DNA of 64,000 nucleotides from CADEDV01 sp964596345. Its GTDB lineage: Bacteria > Bacteroidota > Bacteroidia > Chitinophagales > Chitinophagaceae. Each line of letters begins with the position of its first letter. Position 1 is the first letter of the stretch. Of the stretch, positions 14,699-23,843 are shown piece by piece. The stretch spans positions 496,001 to 560,000 of the forward strand of contig CAZQSZ010000003.1 in the NCBI GenBank assembly GCA_964596345.1, written 5' to 3'. The notes under the pieces were generated by a model that searched no databases, was not told the DNA's origin, and saw only the letters and a program-made list of their open reading frames with translations. A program made the translations under genes and the position numbers.

Positions 14699-16291
14699 TT
14701 ATTGCGCCATCGTTTCAAGGGCTTTTTTTACCATTTCATCATCCATATTCAATACCTGGTAAAAGCCGTCATTTCTCCATTTATAACGGGCCAGTAATGC
14801 TTTTAACCGCTGGCGCAGTGATTCCTTCTCTTTTTCACCAACACCCCTGAGGTTGATAGAATCTTTGGCCGCATAATTCACCAGGCCATTCCACATTTCC
14901 TCCCCGTTAGTAAACCCTTTGGCATAAGCCGTGGCCGTGGCATACTGATCCACCTGCTGCCGGTGCTGCAGGTAATAATTATATACAAAACTGTTGAAAC
15001 CCCCATCGATCAGCAGGCGGTTTACACTGCGCTGGTAGGTGCTGGTGTCTAAGGCTACAAAAACATCGGGCATAATGCCACCACCACCATATACCGTTTT
15101 ACCACCTATTGTTTTGTATTGCTTACCATTGCTGATCTTATTGGAGTCAGCTGATAATAGTTCACCAGTGGAATAACGTTGCCATAATTCATCCATATAC
15201 ACTTTTCTGCCTTTTTCGTAAGGACGCTGGATGCTGCGGCCAAGGGGTGTATAATACCTGGCTACAGTAAGGCGGATCGCAGAACCATCACTCAATCCAT
15301 ATTGTTCCTGCACCAGGCCTTTACCAAAGGAACGGCGGCCAATGATAGTAGCCCTGTCCCAATCCTGCAAAGCACCTGCTAATACTTCACTGGCACTGGC
15401 TGATAATTCATCAATAAGAATGGTGAGCTTTCCCTTTTCAAAAAGCCCGGGACGTTTGCAACGGTATTCCCTTTTTTTACTGTTGACGCCTTCGGTATAA
15501 ACAATGAGTTTATCATTATCTAAAAATTCATCCGCCATATCCACGGCTTCATTCATAAAGCCACCACCATTACCCCGCAGGTCGTACACCAGTTTTTGTA
15601 GTCCTTCTTTTTGTAATCGTTCCATCGCCTGCATGAATTCTTCGTAACTGCTCTCCGTAAACTTATTGAGTTTGATATAGCCGGTTGTTTTATCCAGCAT
15701 ATAGGCCGCATCAATAGAAGGTACAGGAATGGTGCCCCTGGTGACGGTGTAGGTTGCAGTTTTACCATCCCGTAAGATCTGCAAAACCGCTTTGGAACCT
15801 CTTTCACCCCGGATCAGTTTTTTGATCTGGTCGGTTTCCAGGTTTCTTTTGACGAGAGAGGAATCATTTACCGTTAATATCTTATCTCCAATCTTCAAAC
15901 CTGCTTTATCGCTGGGGCCATTGGGAATAACATATACAACATTCACCGTGTCGCCAAACACATTGAACTCAACGCCGATACCTTCAAAGTTGCCGGCCAG
16001 GTCTTCGTTGGCGGCCTGTAATTCAACCGGGGGAAAATAGACGGAGTGGGGATCCAGTTCGTTCATCATTTGTTCGATGGCAATCCCTTCCAGTGAATCT
16101 AGTTGAACAGAATCCACATATTTCAGGTTGATAAGATCAAGGGCTTCTTGTAAAGACCCTCTTTTGTTACTGCTAAAGAATCCTTTTTTAGTACCGGATT
16201 TATCATTCAGTTGGTAGCCGAAGAACATTCCAACCACCATCACCACCGCAAAGACCAGGGGCAGCCACACCTGCAATTTTTTATTCAGCAT
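14699..16291 (-). CDS. S41 family C-terminal processing peptidase
   Basis: 530 residues. An N-terminal membrane anchor (residues about 8-27) puts the enzyme in the periplasm. A PDZ domain follows near residues 100-185 (FEGIGVEFNVFGDTVNVVYV, IGDKILTVNDSS). The protease core contains DLRGNGGG near 240, the catalytic Ser 299 in DELSASASE and Lys 324 in RRSFGKGLVQ, 25 residues apart as in the Prc/CtpA family. The C-terminal 130 residues are helical. Enzymes of this type trim C-terminal tails of envelope proteins. It is read alone, divergent from murK. The gene name cannot be chosen between ctpA and prc. Confidence 0.93.
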   Translation of the reverse strand: MLNKKLQVWLPLVFAVVMVVGMFFGYQLNDKSGTKKGFFSSNKRGSLQEALDLINLKYVDSVQLDSLEGIAIEQMMNELDPHSVYFPPVELQAANEDLAGNFEGIGVEFNVFGDTVNVVYVIPNGPSDKAGLKIGDKILTVNDSSLVKRNLETDQIKKLIRGERGSKAVLQILRDGKTATYTVTRGTIPVPSIDAAYMLDKTTGYIKLNKFTESSYEEFMQAMERLQKEGLQKLVYDLRGNGGGFMNEAVDMADEFLDNDKLIVYTEGVNSKKREYRCKRPGLFEKGKLTILIDELSASASEVLAGALQDWDRATIIGRRSFGKGLVQEQYGLSDGSAIRLTVARYYTPLGRSIQRPYEKGRKVYMDELWQRYSTGELLSADSNKISNGKQYKTIGGKTVYGGGGIMPDVFVALDTSTYQRSVNRLLIDGGFNSFVYNYYLQHRQQVDQYATATAYAKGFTNGEEMWNGLVNYAAKDSINLRGVGEKEKESLRQRLKALLARYKWRNDGFYQVLNMDDEMVKKALETMAQ

Positions 16292-16436
16292 CGTACGTCT
16301 TAATTATGTAATTTGAACGCAAAATAGCCAAAAGTTTATAGTTTGTACGGGTAGGCTGATCTTTAGTAGTGAACTGGTTGGTCAATGGAATGAATGCGAT
16401 CAAGTACAAACTAAACAAAGGGAGTAAACCTGGTAT

Positions 16437-17279
16437 ATGCCTGTTGTAAAACTAATTGCAGATTGCGGAGCCACTAAAGGCGAATGGTGCCTGGTCAACA
16501 AGGGAAAAAAGAAGACCATCTTCACCCAGGGCATCAGCCCGTACTTTCTCAGTACGGAGCAGATACGGGATATTTTGCTGAAAGAACTAACCCCAAAGTT
16601 GAAAAATGTGGAGGTGGATGAAGTGTATTATTATGGTACCGGTTGTGCCAATACTACCAATGCCAAATCAGTTAAAAAAGCCATTTTGCAGGTTTTTGCA
16701 GGTGCAAAAACAGAGGTTACTCATGACCTGGTGGCTGCCGCCCGTTCACTTTGCGGAAGAAAAAAAGGTATTGCCTGTATTTTAGGTACGGGTTCCAATT
16801 CCTGTTACTATGATGGCAAAAAGATCGTAAAGAACAGCCCCGGCCTTGGCTATGTATTGGGTGATGAAGGCAGCGGGGCCTACCTGGGGAAAAAAGTGAT
16901 CCAGTATTATCTCTACGGTACGTTTGATGAAGAATTAAGGGGACGTTTTGATCTTACTTATACTACGAATGCGGCCGAGATATTAGAAAATGTTTATAAA
17001 AAACCCTTGCCAAACCGTTATCTCGCAGGATTTACTAAATTTCTTGCTGATAACCGGGGGCACTATATGATTGAAAATATTATTGAGGATGGCCTGAATG
17101 ATTTTTTCTTTAATCATCTCTGCAAGTACCGGGAAATCTGGACCCTGCCCGTCAATTTTACCGGGGGAGTTGCATTTGGTTTTAAAGATGTGTTGCAGCA
17201 CCTTTGCGACAGTTATGAATTTGAACTGGGCAGGGTGCTTAAAAACCCAATGGAAGGATTAGTTGAATTCCATAGCTAA
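16437..17279 (+). CDS. murK: MurNAc/GlcNAc kinase, BadF/BcrA ATPase family
   Basis: 280 residues of the ASKHA fold: the phosphate-1 motif LIADCGATKGEWCLV at the N-terminus, GIACILGTGSNSCYY near 118 and the LGDEGSGAYLGKKV loop near 145. This subfamily includes N-acetylglucosamine kinases and MurK, which phosphorylates N-acetylmuramic acid and N-acetylglucosamine on the 6-hydroxyl. The next gene, 18 bases downstream, is murQ, whose substrate is MurNAc 6-phosphate. Pairing of this kinase type with MurQ is known from Clostridium and Tannerella, so MurK is the better call than plain GlcNAc kinase. It acts in cytoplasmic recycling of cell-wall sugars. Confidence 0.8.
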   Translation: MPVVKLIADCGATKGEWCLVNKGKKKTIFTQGISPYFLSTEQIRDILLKELTPKLKNVEVDEVYYYGTGCANTTNAKSVKKAILQVFAGAKTEVTHDLVAAARSLCGRKKGIACILGTGSNSCYYDGKKIVKNSPGLGYVLGDEGSGAYLGKKVIQYYLYGTFDEELRGRFDLTYTTNAAEILENVYKKPLPNRYLAGFTKFLADNRGHYMIENIIEDGLNDFFFNHLCKYREIWTLPVNFTGGVAFGFKDVLQHLCDSYEFELGRVLKNPMEGLVEFHS

Positions 17280-17297
17280 CGAAAAAAGAAAGGAATT

Positions 17298-18113
17298 ATG
17301 GCATTTGAAAAGATAACCGAGGAATCAAGCAGGTATCGTCATTTGGAAAAAATGTCGGTGGCCGAGCTGCTGATGAATATTAATAAGGAAGACAAGACCG
17401 TTCCGGCAGCCGTGGAAAAAGCGATCCCCCAAATTGAAAAACTCGCCGAAATAGCAGGTGACAAGATGCTGATGGGTGGCCGTTTGTTTTATATCGGTGC
17501 CGGTACCAGTGGCCGTTTAGGCATTGTGGATGCCAGTGAATGTCCTCCCACTTACGGAGTTCCTAAAGGATTAGTGATCGGGATCATTGCCGGTGGTGAA
17601 AAAGCCATTACTTCTGCCGTTGAATTTGCAGAGGATGATAAGGACCAGGGCTGGAAAGACCTGCTGGAATATAATGTCAGTGATAAAGATGTGGTGATCG
17701 GCATTGCTGCCAGTGGCACCACACCTTATGTGATCGGTGCGTTGGATGAATGCCGGAAAAGAGGAATCGTGACGGGAAGTATTTCCTGTAACCCCGATTC
17801 ACCGGTAAGTGCTGCCGCTGATTTCCCGATTGAAGTGGTGGTAGGGCCTGAATTTGTAACGGGAAGCACAAGAATGAAAAGTGGTACTGCACAGAAATTA
17901 GTCCTCAATATGATCTCCACATCAGTGATGATACAACTCGGCAGGGTGGAAGATAATAAGATGGTGAATATGCAACTAACGAACGATAAGTTGGTGGACC
18001 GTGGGACCAAGATGCTGATGGAAAGAGTGAAGCTTAACGATTATGAGAAAGCCAAACAACTGTTATTAAAATACGGCAGTGTAAAAAAAGCAGCTGATTC
18101 TTTCAGTAAATAA
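17298..18113 (+). CDS. murQ: N-acetylmuramic acid 6-phosphate etherase
   Basis: The enzyme cleaves the lactyl ether of MurNAc 6-phosphate to GlcNAc 6-phosphate and D-lactate. It has 271 residues, slightly shorter than the E. coli enzyme (about 298). It is a SIS-domain protein: YIGAGTSGRLGIVDASECPPTYG near 65-87 includes the expected catalytic Glu at 81, AEDDKDQG near 111 holds the second acidic site, and GIAASGTTPYVIGAL and TGSTRMKSGTAQK bind the sugar phosphate. The start ATG at 17298 follows an AAAGAAAGGAA stretch that could serve as ribosome binding site. It forms an operon with murK. No transporter or nagA/nagB lies nearby. Confidence 0.95.
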   Translation: MAFEKITEESSRYRHLEKMSVAELLMNINKEDKTVPAAVEKAIPQIEKLAEIAGDKMLMGGRLFYIGAGTSGRLGIVDASECPPTYGVPKGLVIGIIAGGEKAITSAVEFAEDDKDQGWKDLLEYNVSDKDVVIGIAASGTTPYVIGALDECRKRGIVTGSISCNPDSPVSAAADFPIEVVVGPEFVTGSTRMKSGTAQKLVLNMISTSVMIQLGRVEDNKMVNMQLTNDKLVDRGTKMLMERVKLNDYEKAKQLLLKYGSVKKAADSFSK

Positions 18114-18159
18114 TTTTCATTTTCATCATTGCGATGTATATTGTGCTCCTGTTTAACAA

Positions 18160-18255
18160 GTGGTACAGTCATTTCATCATATCAGCACTTCTTCTTTTGT
18201 AACAATCCCTGTTACGATTGCTGCTATTACCACAACAATTACAACAACCCGTTAA
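18160..18255 (+). CDS. thr operon leader peptide, Thr/Ile-rich
   Basis: A 31-codon frame from GTG at 18160 to TAA at 18253, just upstream of thrA. The last 17 residues (TIPVTIAAITTTITTTR) contain 8 Thr and 4 Ile, very like the ThrL leader of enteric bacteria. Such a run makes translation sensitive to charged tRNA-Thr and tRNA-Ile and so lets the ribosome control transcription of the operon. The stop codon lies in the loop of a hairpin (18244-18262), and a larger hairpin follows at 18292-18323. The start is GTG with no clear ribosome binding site; no other start is in frame after the TAA at 18154. An overlapping frame from 18129 is ignored because it has no such bias. Confidence 0.7.
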   Translation: MVQSFHHISTSSFVTIPVTIAAITTTITTTR

Positions 18256-18323
18256 GGGTTGTACTATTCCATATCAACAACGGGCAATTTTGCTGTACCA
18301 GGACGGGAAGTCTTCTATACAGC
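18244..18323 (+). promoter_or_regulatory. attenuator-like hairpins before thrA
   Basis: Hairpin 1: ACAACCC (18244-18250) / GGGTTGT (18256-18262), perfect 7 bp, overlapping the end of the leader peptide. Hairpin 2: GCTGTA (18292-18297) / TACAGC (18318-18323) with an inner stem AGGAC / GTCTT and loop GGGAA, followed by TACAATCATTTCTTTTC. CCCGTT (18248-18253) could instead pair with AACGGG near 18279-18284, which would exclude hairpin 1. The order peptide, pause hairpin, terminator-like hairpin, thrA is that of a classic attenuator. The T run after hairpin 2 is weak. Confidence 0.6.
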
Positions 18324-18358
18324 TACAATCATTTCTTTTCAATTTCAAAATATAGCTC

Positions 18359-20803
18359 ATGCAGGTTTTAAAATTCGGTGGCACATCGGTAGCCAATGCA
18401 GAAAATATCAATAAGGTAGTTGCTGTAGTTCAAGAAGCGGTTAAAAAAGATAAAACAGTGGTGGTGGTATCCGCATTAGGTGGTGTCACGGATCTTTTAT
18501 TGGGTGCGGCTATTCTTGCAGCAGATGGCGATGAAAGCTACAAAGAGAAATTAGCGGTCATTGAACAGCGTCACCTGGAAGCAGTGAAACAACTGATACC
18601 GGTAGCTAATCAAAGCCAGTTGCTTAGCCTGGTCAAAAAAAGTTGTAACGAGATCGAAGATATTTGTAACGGTATCTTTTTATTAAGAGAACTGACACCC
18701 CGTTCCAAAGACCGCATTGGCAGTTATGGAGAATGGATCTCATCGCAGGTCATTGCGGCCAAATTCAAAGCAGACGGGGTGGATTGTACCTGGAAAGATT
18801 CCCGGGAGCTGATCAGTACGAATTCTGCGTTTACTACAGCAGAAGTTGATTTTGCCATTACCAATAAACAAGTGGCTGATTTTTTTGCTGCGTCCTCTTC
18901 ATCTTTATATATTTTGCCGGGCTTTATTGCATCGGATAAACAGGGCATCACTACTACATTGGGCCGCGGCGGTTCCGATTATACGGCTGCTATCCTTGCT
19001 TCAGCCCTGCATGCTGCTGTGCTCGAAATATGGACAGATGTAAGTGGGATGATGACAGCTGATCCAAGATTGGCTGCCAATGCCCGTATCATTCCCCGTA
19101 TCTCTTACCAGGAAGCGATGGAGTTATCGCATTTTGGTGCGAAAGTTATTTATCCGCCAACTATTCAGCCGGTGATGGGGCAAGCCATTCCTGTGTGGAT
19201 CAAAAACACATTTGCTCCCGCAGATGAAGGAACACTGATCGAATCCGTTTCTGCAAAGAATGGGAATATTGTAAGAGGTATCTCCAGCATCAATAATATT
19301 GCTCTGATCAGTTTGGAAGGAAGTGGAATGATCGGTATCCCCGGATTCTCCAAGCGGTTATTTGAGGCATTGAGTAATGAAAAAATAAATGTGATCCTGA
19401 TTACCCAAAGTTCTTCGGAACATTCTATTTGCGTGGGTATTGATAACGGGTTAGCGGCGAAAGCAAAACTGGCCGTTGATACTGCTTTTGCCAATGAGAT
19501 CGCCCTGGAAAAAGTGGAACCGTTAAAAGTGGAAGCAGATCTATCCATCGTGGCGCTGGTGGGTGAAAATATGAAAAGTCATCCCGGTATCAGCGGACGT
19601 ATGTTCAGTGCGATGGGAAGAAACGGGGTAAATATCCGGGCCATTGCACAGGGTTCATCGGAAAAAAATATCTCCGCAGTTATTTCCACCCGTGATGTAA
19701 AAAAAGCTATTAACGTTTTACACGAAGAATTCTTTGAGACCAGTTATAAAGAAGTGAACCTGTTTATAGTGGGTACAGGAAATGTGGGAGCTAAATTACT
19801 CGGGCAATTGCAGCAACAACTAGGTTATCTCGTCCGCCAGTTACATGTACAGGTAAAAGTGGTGGGATTAAGCAACAGTCGAAAAATGCTGATCAATGAG
19901 GAAGGAATTGAATTGCCGGTATGGAAAGAAAAATTAGATGCAGCAGGCAAAGCTGACCTGGGTGAATTCGTTCAGCATATGATTGACCGTAACCTCCGGA
20001 ATTCGGTGTTTGTTGATATAACGGCCAATGATAAAGTGGCTGCGGTGTATGACCAATTATTGCAAAAAAGTATTTCCGTCGTGGCCTGTAACAAAGTGGC
20101 TGCTTCATCTGCATATAGTAATTATAAAAAACTGAAAGACCTGGCGGGTGAATACAATTGCCGGTTCTTATTTGAAACCAATGTTGGAGCAGGATTACCG
20201 ATCATTGCTACATTAAATGATCTTGTTCGCAGCGGCGACCGTGTACATCGTATTGAGGCTGTCTTAAGTGGTACTTTGAATTTTGTCTTCAATAACTATG
20301 ACGGTACGAAATTATTTGCCGATGTGGTGAAGCAGGCGCAGGACGAGGGATATACCGAACCGGATCCCAGGCTTGATCTCAGTGGCACCGATGTGATGCG
20401 GAAGATCATGATCCTTGCCCGGGAAGCCGGCCAGCAGATCGAGATGGATGATATTGCTAATAACTCTTTCATGCCGGCATCCTGTATGCAGGGATCGGTG
20501 GAAGATTTTTATGCCGCCATGGCCAAAGAAGAAGCGCATTTCAAACAACTATATGAAAAGGCATATGCAGAAGGCTGCAAACTGAAATTTGTAGCTTCCT
20601 TTAATGATGGTAAGGCCGCAGTTGGTTTGCAACATATCGATCCGAAACATGACCTCTATCATTTGTATGGAAAAGATAATGTGGTATTATTCTATACCGA
20701 CCGTTACAAAGAACAGCCGATGGTGGTAAAAGGTGCCGGTGCCGGCGCTGAAGTAACCGCCAGCGGGGTATTTGCCGACATCATGCGGGTAGCCAATCTT
20801 TAA
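18359..20803 (+). CDS. thrA: bifunctional aspartokinase / homoserine dehydrogenase
   Basis: 814 residues. The N-terminal half is aspartokinase: MQVLKFGGTSVANAENI at the start, TTLGRGGSDYTAAIL near 200. ACT regulatory domains follow around 320-460 (IALISLEGSGMIGIPGF, VALVGENMKSHPGISGRMF). The C-terminal half is homoserine dehydrogenase: NADP-binding FIVGTGNVGAKLLGQL near 468 and the catalytic EPDPRLDLSGTDVMRK stretch. It catalyses the first and third steps from aspartate to threonine and is usually inhibited by threonine. It is the first gene of thrABC and is preceded by the leader peptide and hairpins at 18160-18323. Confidence 0.97.
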   Translation: MQVLKFGGTSVANAENINKVVAVVQEAVKKDKTVVVVSALGGVTDLLLGAAILAADGDESYKEKLAVIEQRHLEAVKQLIPVANQSQLLSLVKKSCNEIEDICNGIFLLRELTPRSKDRIGSYGEWISSQVIAAKFKADGVDCTWKDSRELISTNSAFTTAEVDFAITNKQVADFFAASSSSLYILPGFIASDKQGITTTLGRGGSDYTAAILASALHAAVLEIWTDVSGMMTADPRLAANARIIPRISYQEAMELSHFGAKVIYPPTIQPVMGQAIPVWIKNTFAPADEGTLIESVSAKNGNIVRGISSINNIALISLEGSGMIGIPGFSKRLFEALSNEKINVILITQSSSEHSICVGIDNGLAAKAKLAVDTAFANEIALEKVEPLKVEADLSIVALVGENMKSHPGISGRMFSAMGRNGVNIRAIAQGSSEKNISAVISTRDVKKAINVLHEEFFETSYKEVNLFIVGTGNVGAKLLGQLQQQLGYLVRQLHVQVKVVGLSNSRKMLINEEGIELPVWKEKLDAAGKADLGEFVQHMIDRNLRNSVFVDITANDKVAAVYDQLLQKSISVVACNKVAASSAYSNYKKLKDLAGEYNCRFLFETNVGAGLPIIATLNDLVRSGDRVHRIEAVLSGTLNFVFNNYDGTKLFADVVKQAQDEGYTEPDPRLDLSGTDVMRKIMILAREAGQQIEMDDIANNSFMPASCMQGSVEDFYAAMAKEEAHFKQLYEKAYAEGCKLKFVASFNDGKAAVGLQHIDPKHDLYHLYGKDNVVLFYTDRYKEQPMVVKGAGAGAEVTASGVFADIMRVANL

Positions 20804-20814
20804 TTCTATAGCAC

Positions 20815-21735
20815 ATGAAACAAGTAACAATTCATTGCCCGGGTACAGTTGCCAACCTCGTTTGTGGTTTTGACATCCTCGGTATGGCATTGAAAGCACC
20901 CTATGATGTGATGGAAGTAAAACTGCTGGATGAACCCAAAGTGATCATTCATAACCGGGATGCGTTTAATCTTCCCACCGACCCGGAAAAAAATGTGGCC
21001 GGTGTTGTTTTCCTGGCTATCATGGAAAAGGTTGGGGGTAATATTGGTTTTGAAGTAACGATTGAAAAACATATCAAACCGGGCAGTGGTTTAGGATCCA
21101 GTGCAGCCAGTGCGGCGGGAGCCGTCGTAGCCGCTAATCATTTACTGGGGAATATTTTCTCTGCTGATGAACTGGTACAATTTGCCATGTGGGGTGAAAA
21201 ATTAGCATCCGGCGTAAAGCATGCCGATAATATCACTCCCTGTATCATGGGCGGAGTTACCCTGATACGTTCAATTCATCCGTTGGATATTGTTCCTTTA
21301 GCAGCACCGGATCTTTTTGTAACGGTGGTTCACCCGCAGATCGAAGTAAGGACATCGGATGCAAGACAGATATTGAAAGAAAAAGTATTGCTGAAAGATG
21401 CGATCCGGCAATGGGGAAATATTGCAGGCCTTGTCACCGGGTTTATCCGGAACGATCATGAACTCATCGGCCGTTCTTTAGAGGATGTGATCATTGAACC
21501 TGTCCGCAGTATCCTGATACCCGGCTTTGATGAAGTGAAACAGAAATGCAGGGAAGCCGGTGCATTGGGCGGTGGTATTTCCGGTTCGGGGCCTTCTATT
21601 TTCATGCTGAGCAAAGAAGAAGTAACGGCAAAAAAAGTGGAAGCTGTCATGCAGGCTATTTATACAAGGATAGGTATTGAGCATAACACCTATGTGACAA
21701 CCATCAATAAAAATGGAGTAGAAGTCATTGGTTAA
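20815..21735 (+). CDS. thrB: homoserine kinase
   Basis: 306 residues of the GHMP kinase family. The N-terminal VTIHCPGTVANLVCGFDILGMAL is the substrate side, and PGSGLGSSAASAAGAVVAAN near 86-105 is the ATP-binding GHMP loop. GALGGGISGSGPSIFML near 242 is the C-terminal glycine-rich motif. It phosphorylates homoserine for ThrC. ATG at 20815 lies 11 bases after the thrA stop codon, so the two are co-transcribed. Confidence 0.96.
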   Translation: MKQVTIHCPGTVANLVCGFDILGMALKAPYDVMEVKLLDEPKVIIHNRDAFNLPTDPEKNVAGVVFLAIMEKVGGNIGFEVTIEKHIKPGSGLGSSAASAAGAVVAANHLLGNIFSADELVQFAMWGEKLASGVKHADNITPCIMGGVTLIRSIHPLDIVPLAAPDLFVTVVHPQIEVRTSDARQILKEKVLLKDAIRQWGNIAGLVTGFIRNDHELIGRSLEDVIIEPVRSILIPGFDEVKQKCREAGALGGGISGSGPSIFMLSKEEVTAKKVEAVMQAIYTRIGIEHNTYVTTINKNGVEVIG

Positions 21736-21803
21736 GCCATATCTGATGAGAGCAAACAAATTTTATTAACTAACAGAATAAGTTCCCTTCAGGGGACAGG
21801 GGT

Positions 21804-23099
21804 ATGAATTATTACAGCACAAACAGGCAATCGCCAATCGTTGGATTCAAAGAAGCCAGCATTAAAGGACAGGCACCGGATAAAGGATTGTATTTCCCGG
21901 AAACACTGCCTCAACTGGATAAAGCATTTATCAGGGATATTGAAAACTATTCCAACGAAGAAATTGCTTTCCGGGTCATCAAACCTTATATAGGAGAGGA
22001 GATTCCGGAAGATAAACTGTTCCAGATCGTCAGTGAAACGGTGAATTTCCCGATTCCATTAGTTCAGGTCAGTGACTCCATCTCATCGCTTGAATTATTT
22101 CATGGCCCTACGCTGGCATTTAAAGATATTGGTGCCAGGTTCATGAGCCGTTGCCTGGGATATTTTTTAAAAGACAATAATAAAAAAGTAACTGTATTGG
22201 TAGCTACTTCCGGCGATACCGGTGGTGCTGTGGCCAATGGATTTTATGAAGTGGACGGAGTGGAAGTGGTCATCCTGTATCCTTCCGGGAAAGTAAGCCC
22301 GGTACAGGAAAAGCAACTGACTACCCTGGGGAAAAATATTCATGCACTGGAAATAAACGGGACTTTTGATGATTGCCAGCAACTGGTGAAAACTGCATTT
22401 ATGGATGCTGAGTTAAATCAGCGGTTGTTTCTTACCTCGGCCAATTCCATCAATGTGGCCCGTTGGTTACCGCAACAGTTTTATTATTTTTTTGCGTATA
22501 AGCAATGGGCTGATAAGCCTGGTTTGCCGGTCATAGCTGTACCCAGTGGTAACTTTGGGAATATCTGCGCCGGTATTCTGGCTATGCAGACAGGCTTACC
22601 TATCAGGCATTTTATCGCTGCATGCAATGCCAACGATATTGTAAGTGAATACCTGGAAACACAAAACCTGCAACCCCGGCAGGCAGTTCCTACACTGAGC
22701 AATGCGATGGATGTGGGCAATCCCAGCAATTTCGTCCGTATACTGGAAATTTTTAATCACCGGTTCCCTGAACTGAAAAATAAATTATCCTCCGCTACTA
22801 TTTCAGATGCGGAAACAACAACAACGATCAGTGAAGTGTACCAGCAATATAACTATCTATTAGACCCGCATGGCGCTGTAGGCTACCTTGCCTTGCAACG
22901 TTATTTAGCGGATCAACCCGGGCAAAAAGGTATCGTACTGGAAACAGCACATCCCGTCAAGTTTCCGGAGGCGGTGGAAAATTGTACCGGCCAATCCATT
23001 GAAATTCCCACCGCTGTACAATCAATTATGAATAAAGAAAAAAAATCGATAGTAATGAAAGCTGACTTTGATGAACTTAAAGATTATTTATTAAAATAG
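21804..23099 (+). CDS. thrC: threonine synthase
   Basis: 431 residues, a PLP fold-II enzyme that turns O-phosphohomoserine into threonine. It begins MNYYSTNRQSPIVGFKEASIKGQAPDKGLYFPE, typical of the longer bacterial type. The PLP lysine is in FHGPTLAFKDIGARF near residue 109. ATSGDTGGAVANGF near 131 and VPSGNFGNICAGILA near 246 bind phosphate and substrate. It closes the thrABC operon, 68 bases after thrB. No terminator is obvious behind it. Confidence 0.96.
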   Translation: MNYYSTNRQSPIVGFKEASIKGQAPDKGLYFPETLPQLDKAFIRDIENYSNEEIAFRVIKPYIGEEIPEDKLFQIVSETVNFPIPLVQVSDSISSLELFHGPTLAFKDIGARFMSRCLGYFLKDNNKKVTVLVATSGDTGGAVANGFYEVDGVEVVILYPSGKVSPVQEKQLTTLGKNIHALEINGTFDDCQQLVKTAFMDAELNQRLFLTSANSINVARWLPQQFYYFFAYKQWADKPGLPVIAVPSGNFGNICAGILAMQTGLPIRHFIAACNANDIVSEYLETQNLQPRQAVPTLSNAMDVGNPSNFVRILEIFNHRFPELKNKLSSATISDAETTTTISEVYQQYNYLLDPHGAVGYLALQRYLADQPGQKGIVLETAHPVKFPEAVENCTGQSIEIPTAVQSIMNKEKKSIVMKADFDELKDYLLK

Positions 23100-23139
23100 C
23101 TGTTACCCTTTATCTCTTTTTCTCCTTTGACTCTTAGCG

Positions 23140-23147
23140 TATATTTG
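23140..23147 (+). promoter_or_regulatory. -7 box upstream of 23165
   Basis: TATATTTG, a perfect TAnnTTTG match, 18 bases before the ATG at 23165. It excludes the GTG at 23147 as start, because that codon would lie within the box. Confidence 0.5.
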
Positions 23148-23164
23148 TGCATTGGAATTTGTGT

Positions 23165-23734
23165 ATGCATACGCTTGAACCCTTTTATAACTGGCGCCAC
23201 ATTTATGTGAGTGAAGAAGACCAGCGGTCGCCATTTTCCGGCCGGCAGTATTCTGAATTTGAGTTTTCCCAAACCGTATATAACTATTATATCCATCCGC
23301 AATGGGATGATTTTGGCAGCCGTACGCTTTACCTGAAGGTGCTGATGGCTGACTATGATGAACGTTATGCTATCATTGAACTGATCGGGGAGTGGAATGA
23401 TGCCGTAGAAAATGATATCATGGAACTGAAACGGGAAGTGCTGGAGAAATTTATGTACGAGGGGATCAATAAATTCATCCTGGTAGGGGAAAATGTACTC
23501 AATTACCACAGCGATGGCCGGGATTATTACGAAGAACTCTATGATGAATTGGCCGATGAGAATGGCTGGGCCGTGTGTTTAAACATGCCCGAACAAACCC
23601 AGTATGACTTTAAACATGCCAAACTGAACAGGTATATTGAGTTAATGGAACTGGAAAACTGGCGAACCTATAAGCCCTTTCACCTGTTTAAAAAAATTGA
23701 TAACGAGTTGACGGCACGTCTTACTAACCAGTAA
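23165..23734 (+). CDS. conserved protein of unknown function
   Basis: 189 residues from ATG at 23165; a GTG six codons upstream overlaps the -7 box and is rejected. The protein has no signal peptide or membrane segment, is acidic, and is rich in Tyr, Trp, Glu and Asp (NYYIHPQWDDFGSRTLYLKVLM, YYEELYDELADENGW). No catalytic motif is recognised. It stands alone between thrABC and sdhCAB. I have the impression of a Bacteroidota-specific family, but cannot name it. Confidence 0.75.
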   Translation: MHTLEPFYNWRHIYVSEEDQRSPFSGRQYSEFEFSQTVYNYYIHPQWDDFGSRTLYLKVLMADYDERYAIIELIGEWNDAVENDIMELKREVLEKFMYEGINKFILVGENVLNYHSDGRDYYEELYDELADENGWAVCLNMPEQTQYDFKHAKLNRYIELMELENWRTYKPFHLFKKIDNELTARLTNQ

Positions 23735-23810
23735 TAACTGACGGCTTCAGCCCTGATTTTTATCATTTAAAACTTTTCACCGTTTTTGGTCACCGGACAC
23801 TATTTTTGCA

Positions 23811-23818
23811 GAAATCTG
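23811..23818 (+). promoter_or_regulatory. -7 box of the sdh operon
   Basis: TATTTTTG 26 bases before the sdhC ATG. A TTTG lies 22 bases upstream, slightly further than the usual 19-20. Confidence 0.45.
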
Positions 23819-23843
23819 ATTTCTCCTTCTAAGAATATTGCTT

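Noticed and set aside
18129..18371. 80-codon frame overlapping the thr leader region
   Set aside because: It overlaps thrA by a few codons, has a Cys/Tyr/Asn-rich composition unlike proteins here, and the Thr/Ile-rich frame in the same stretch explains the sequence better.
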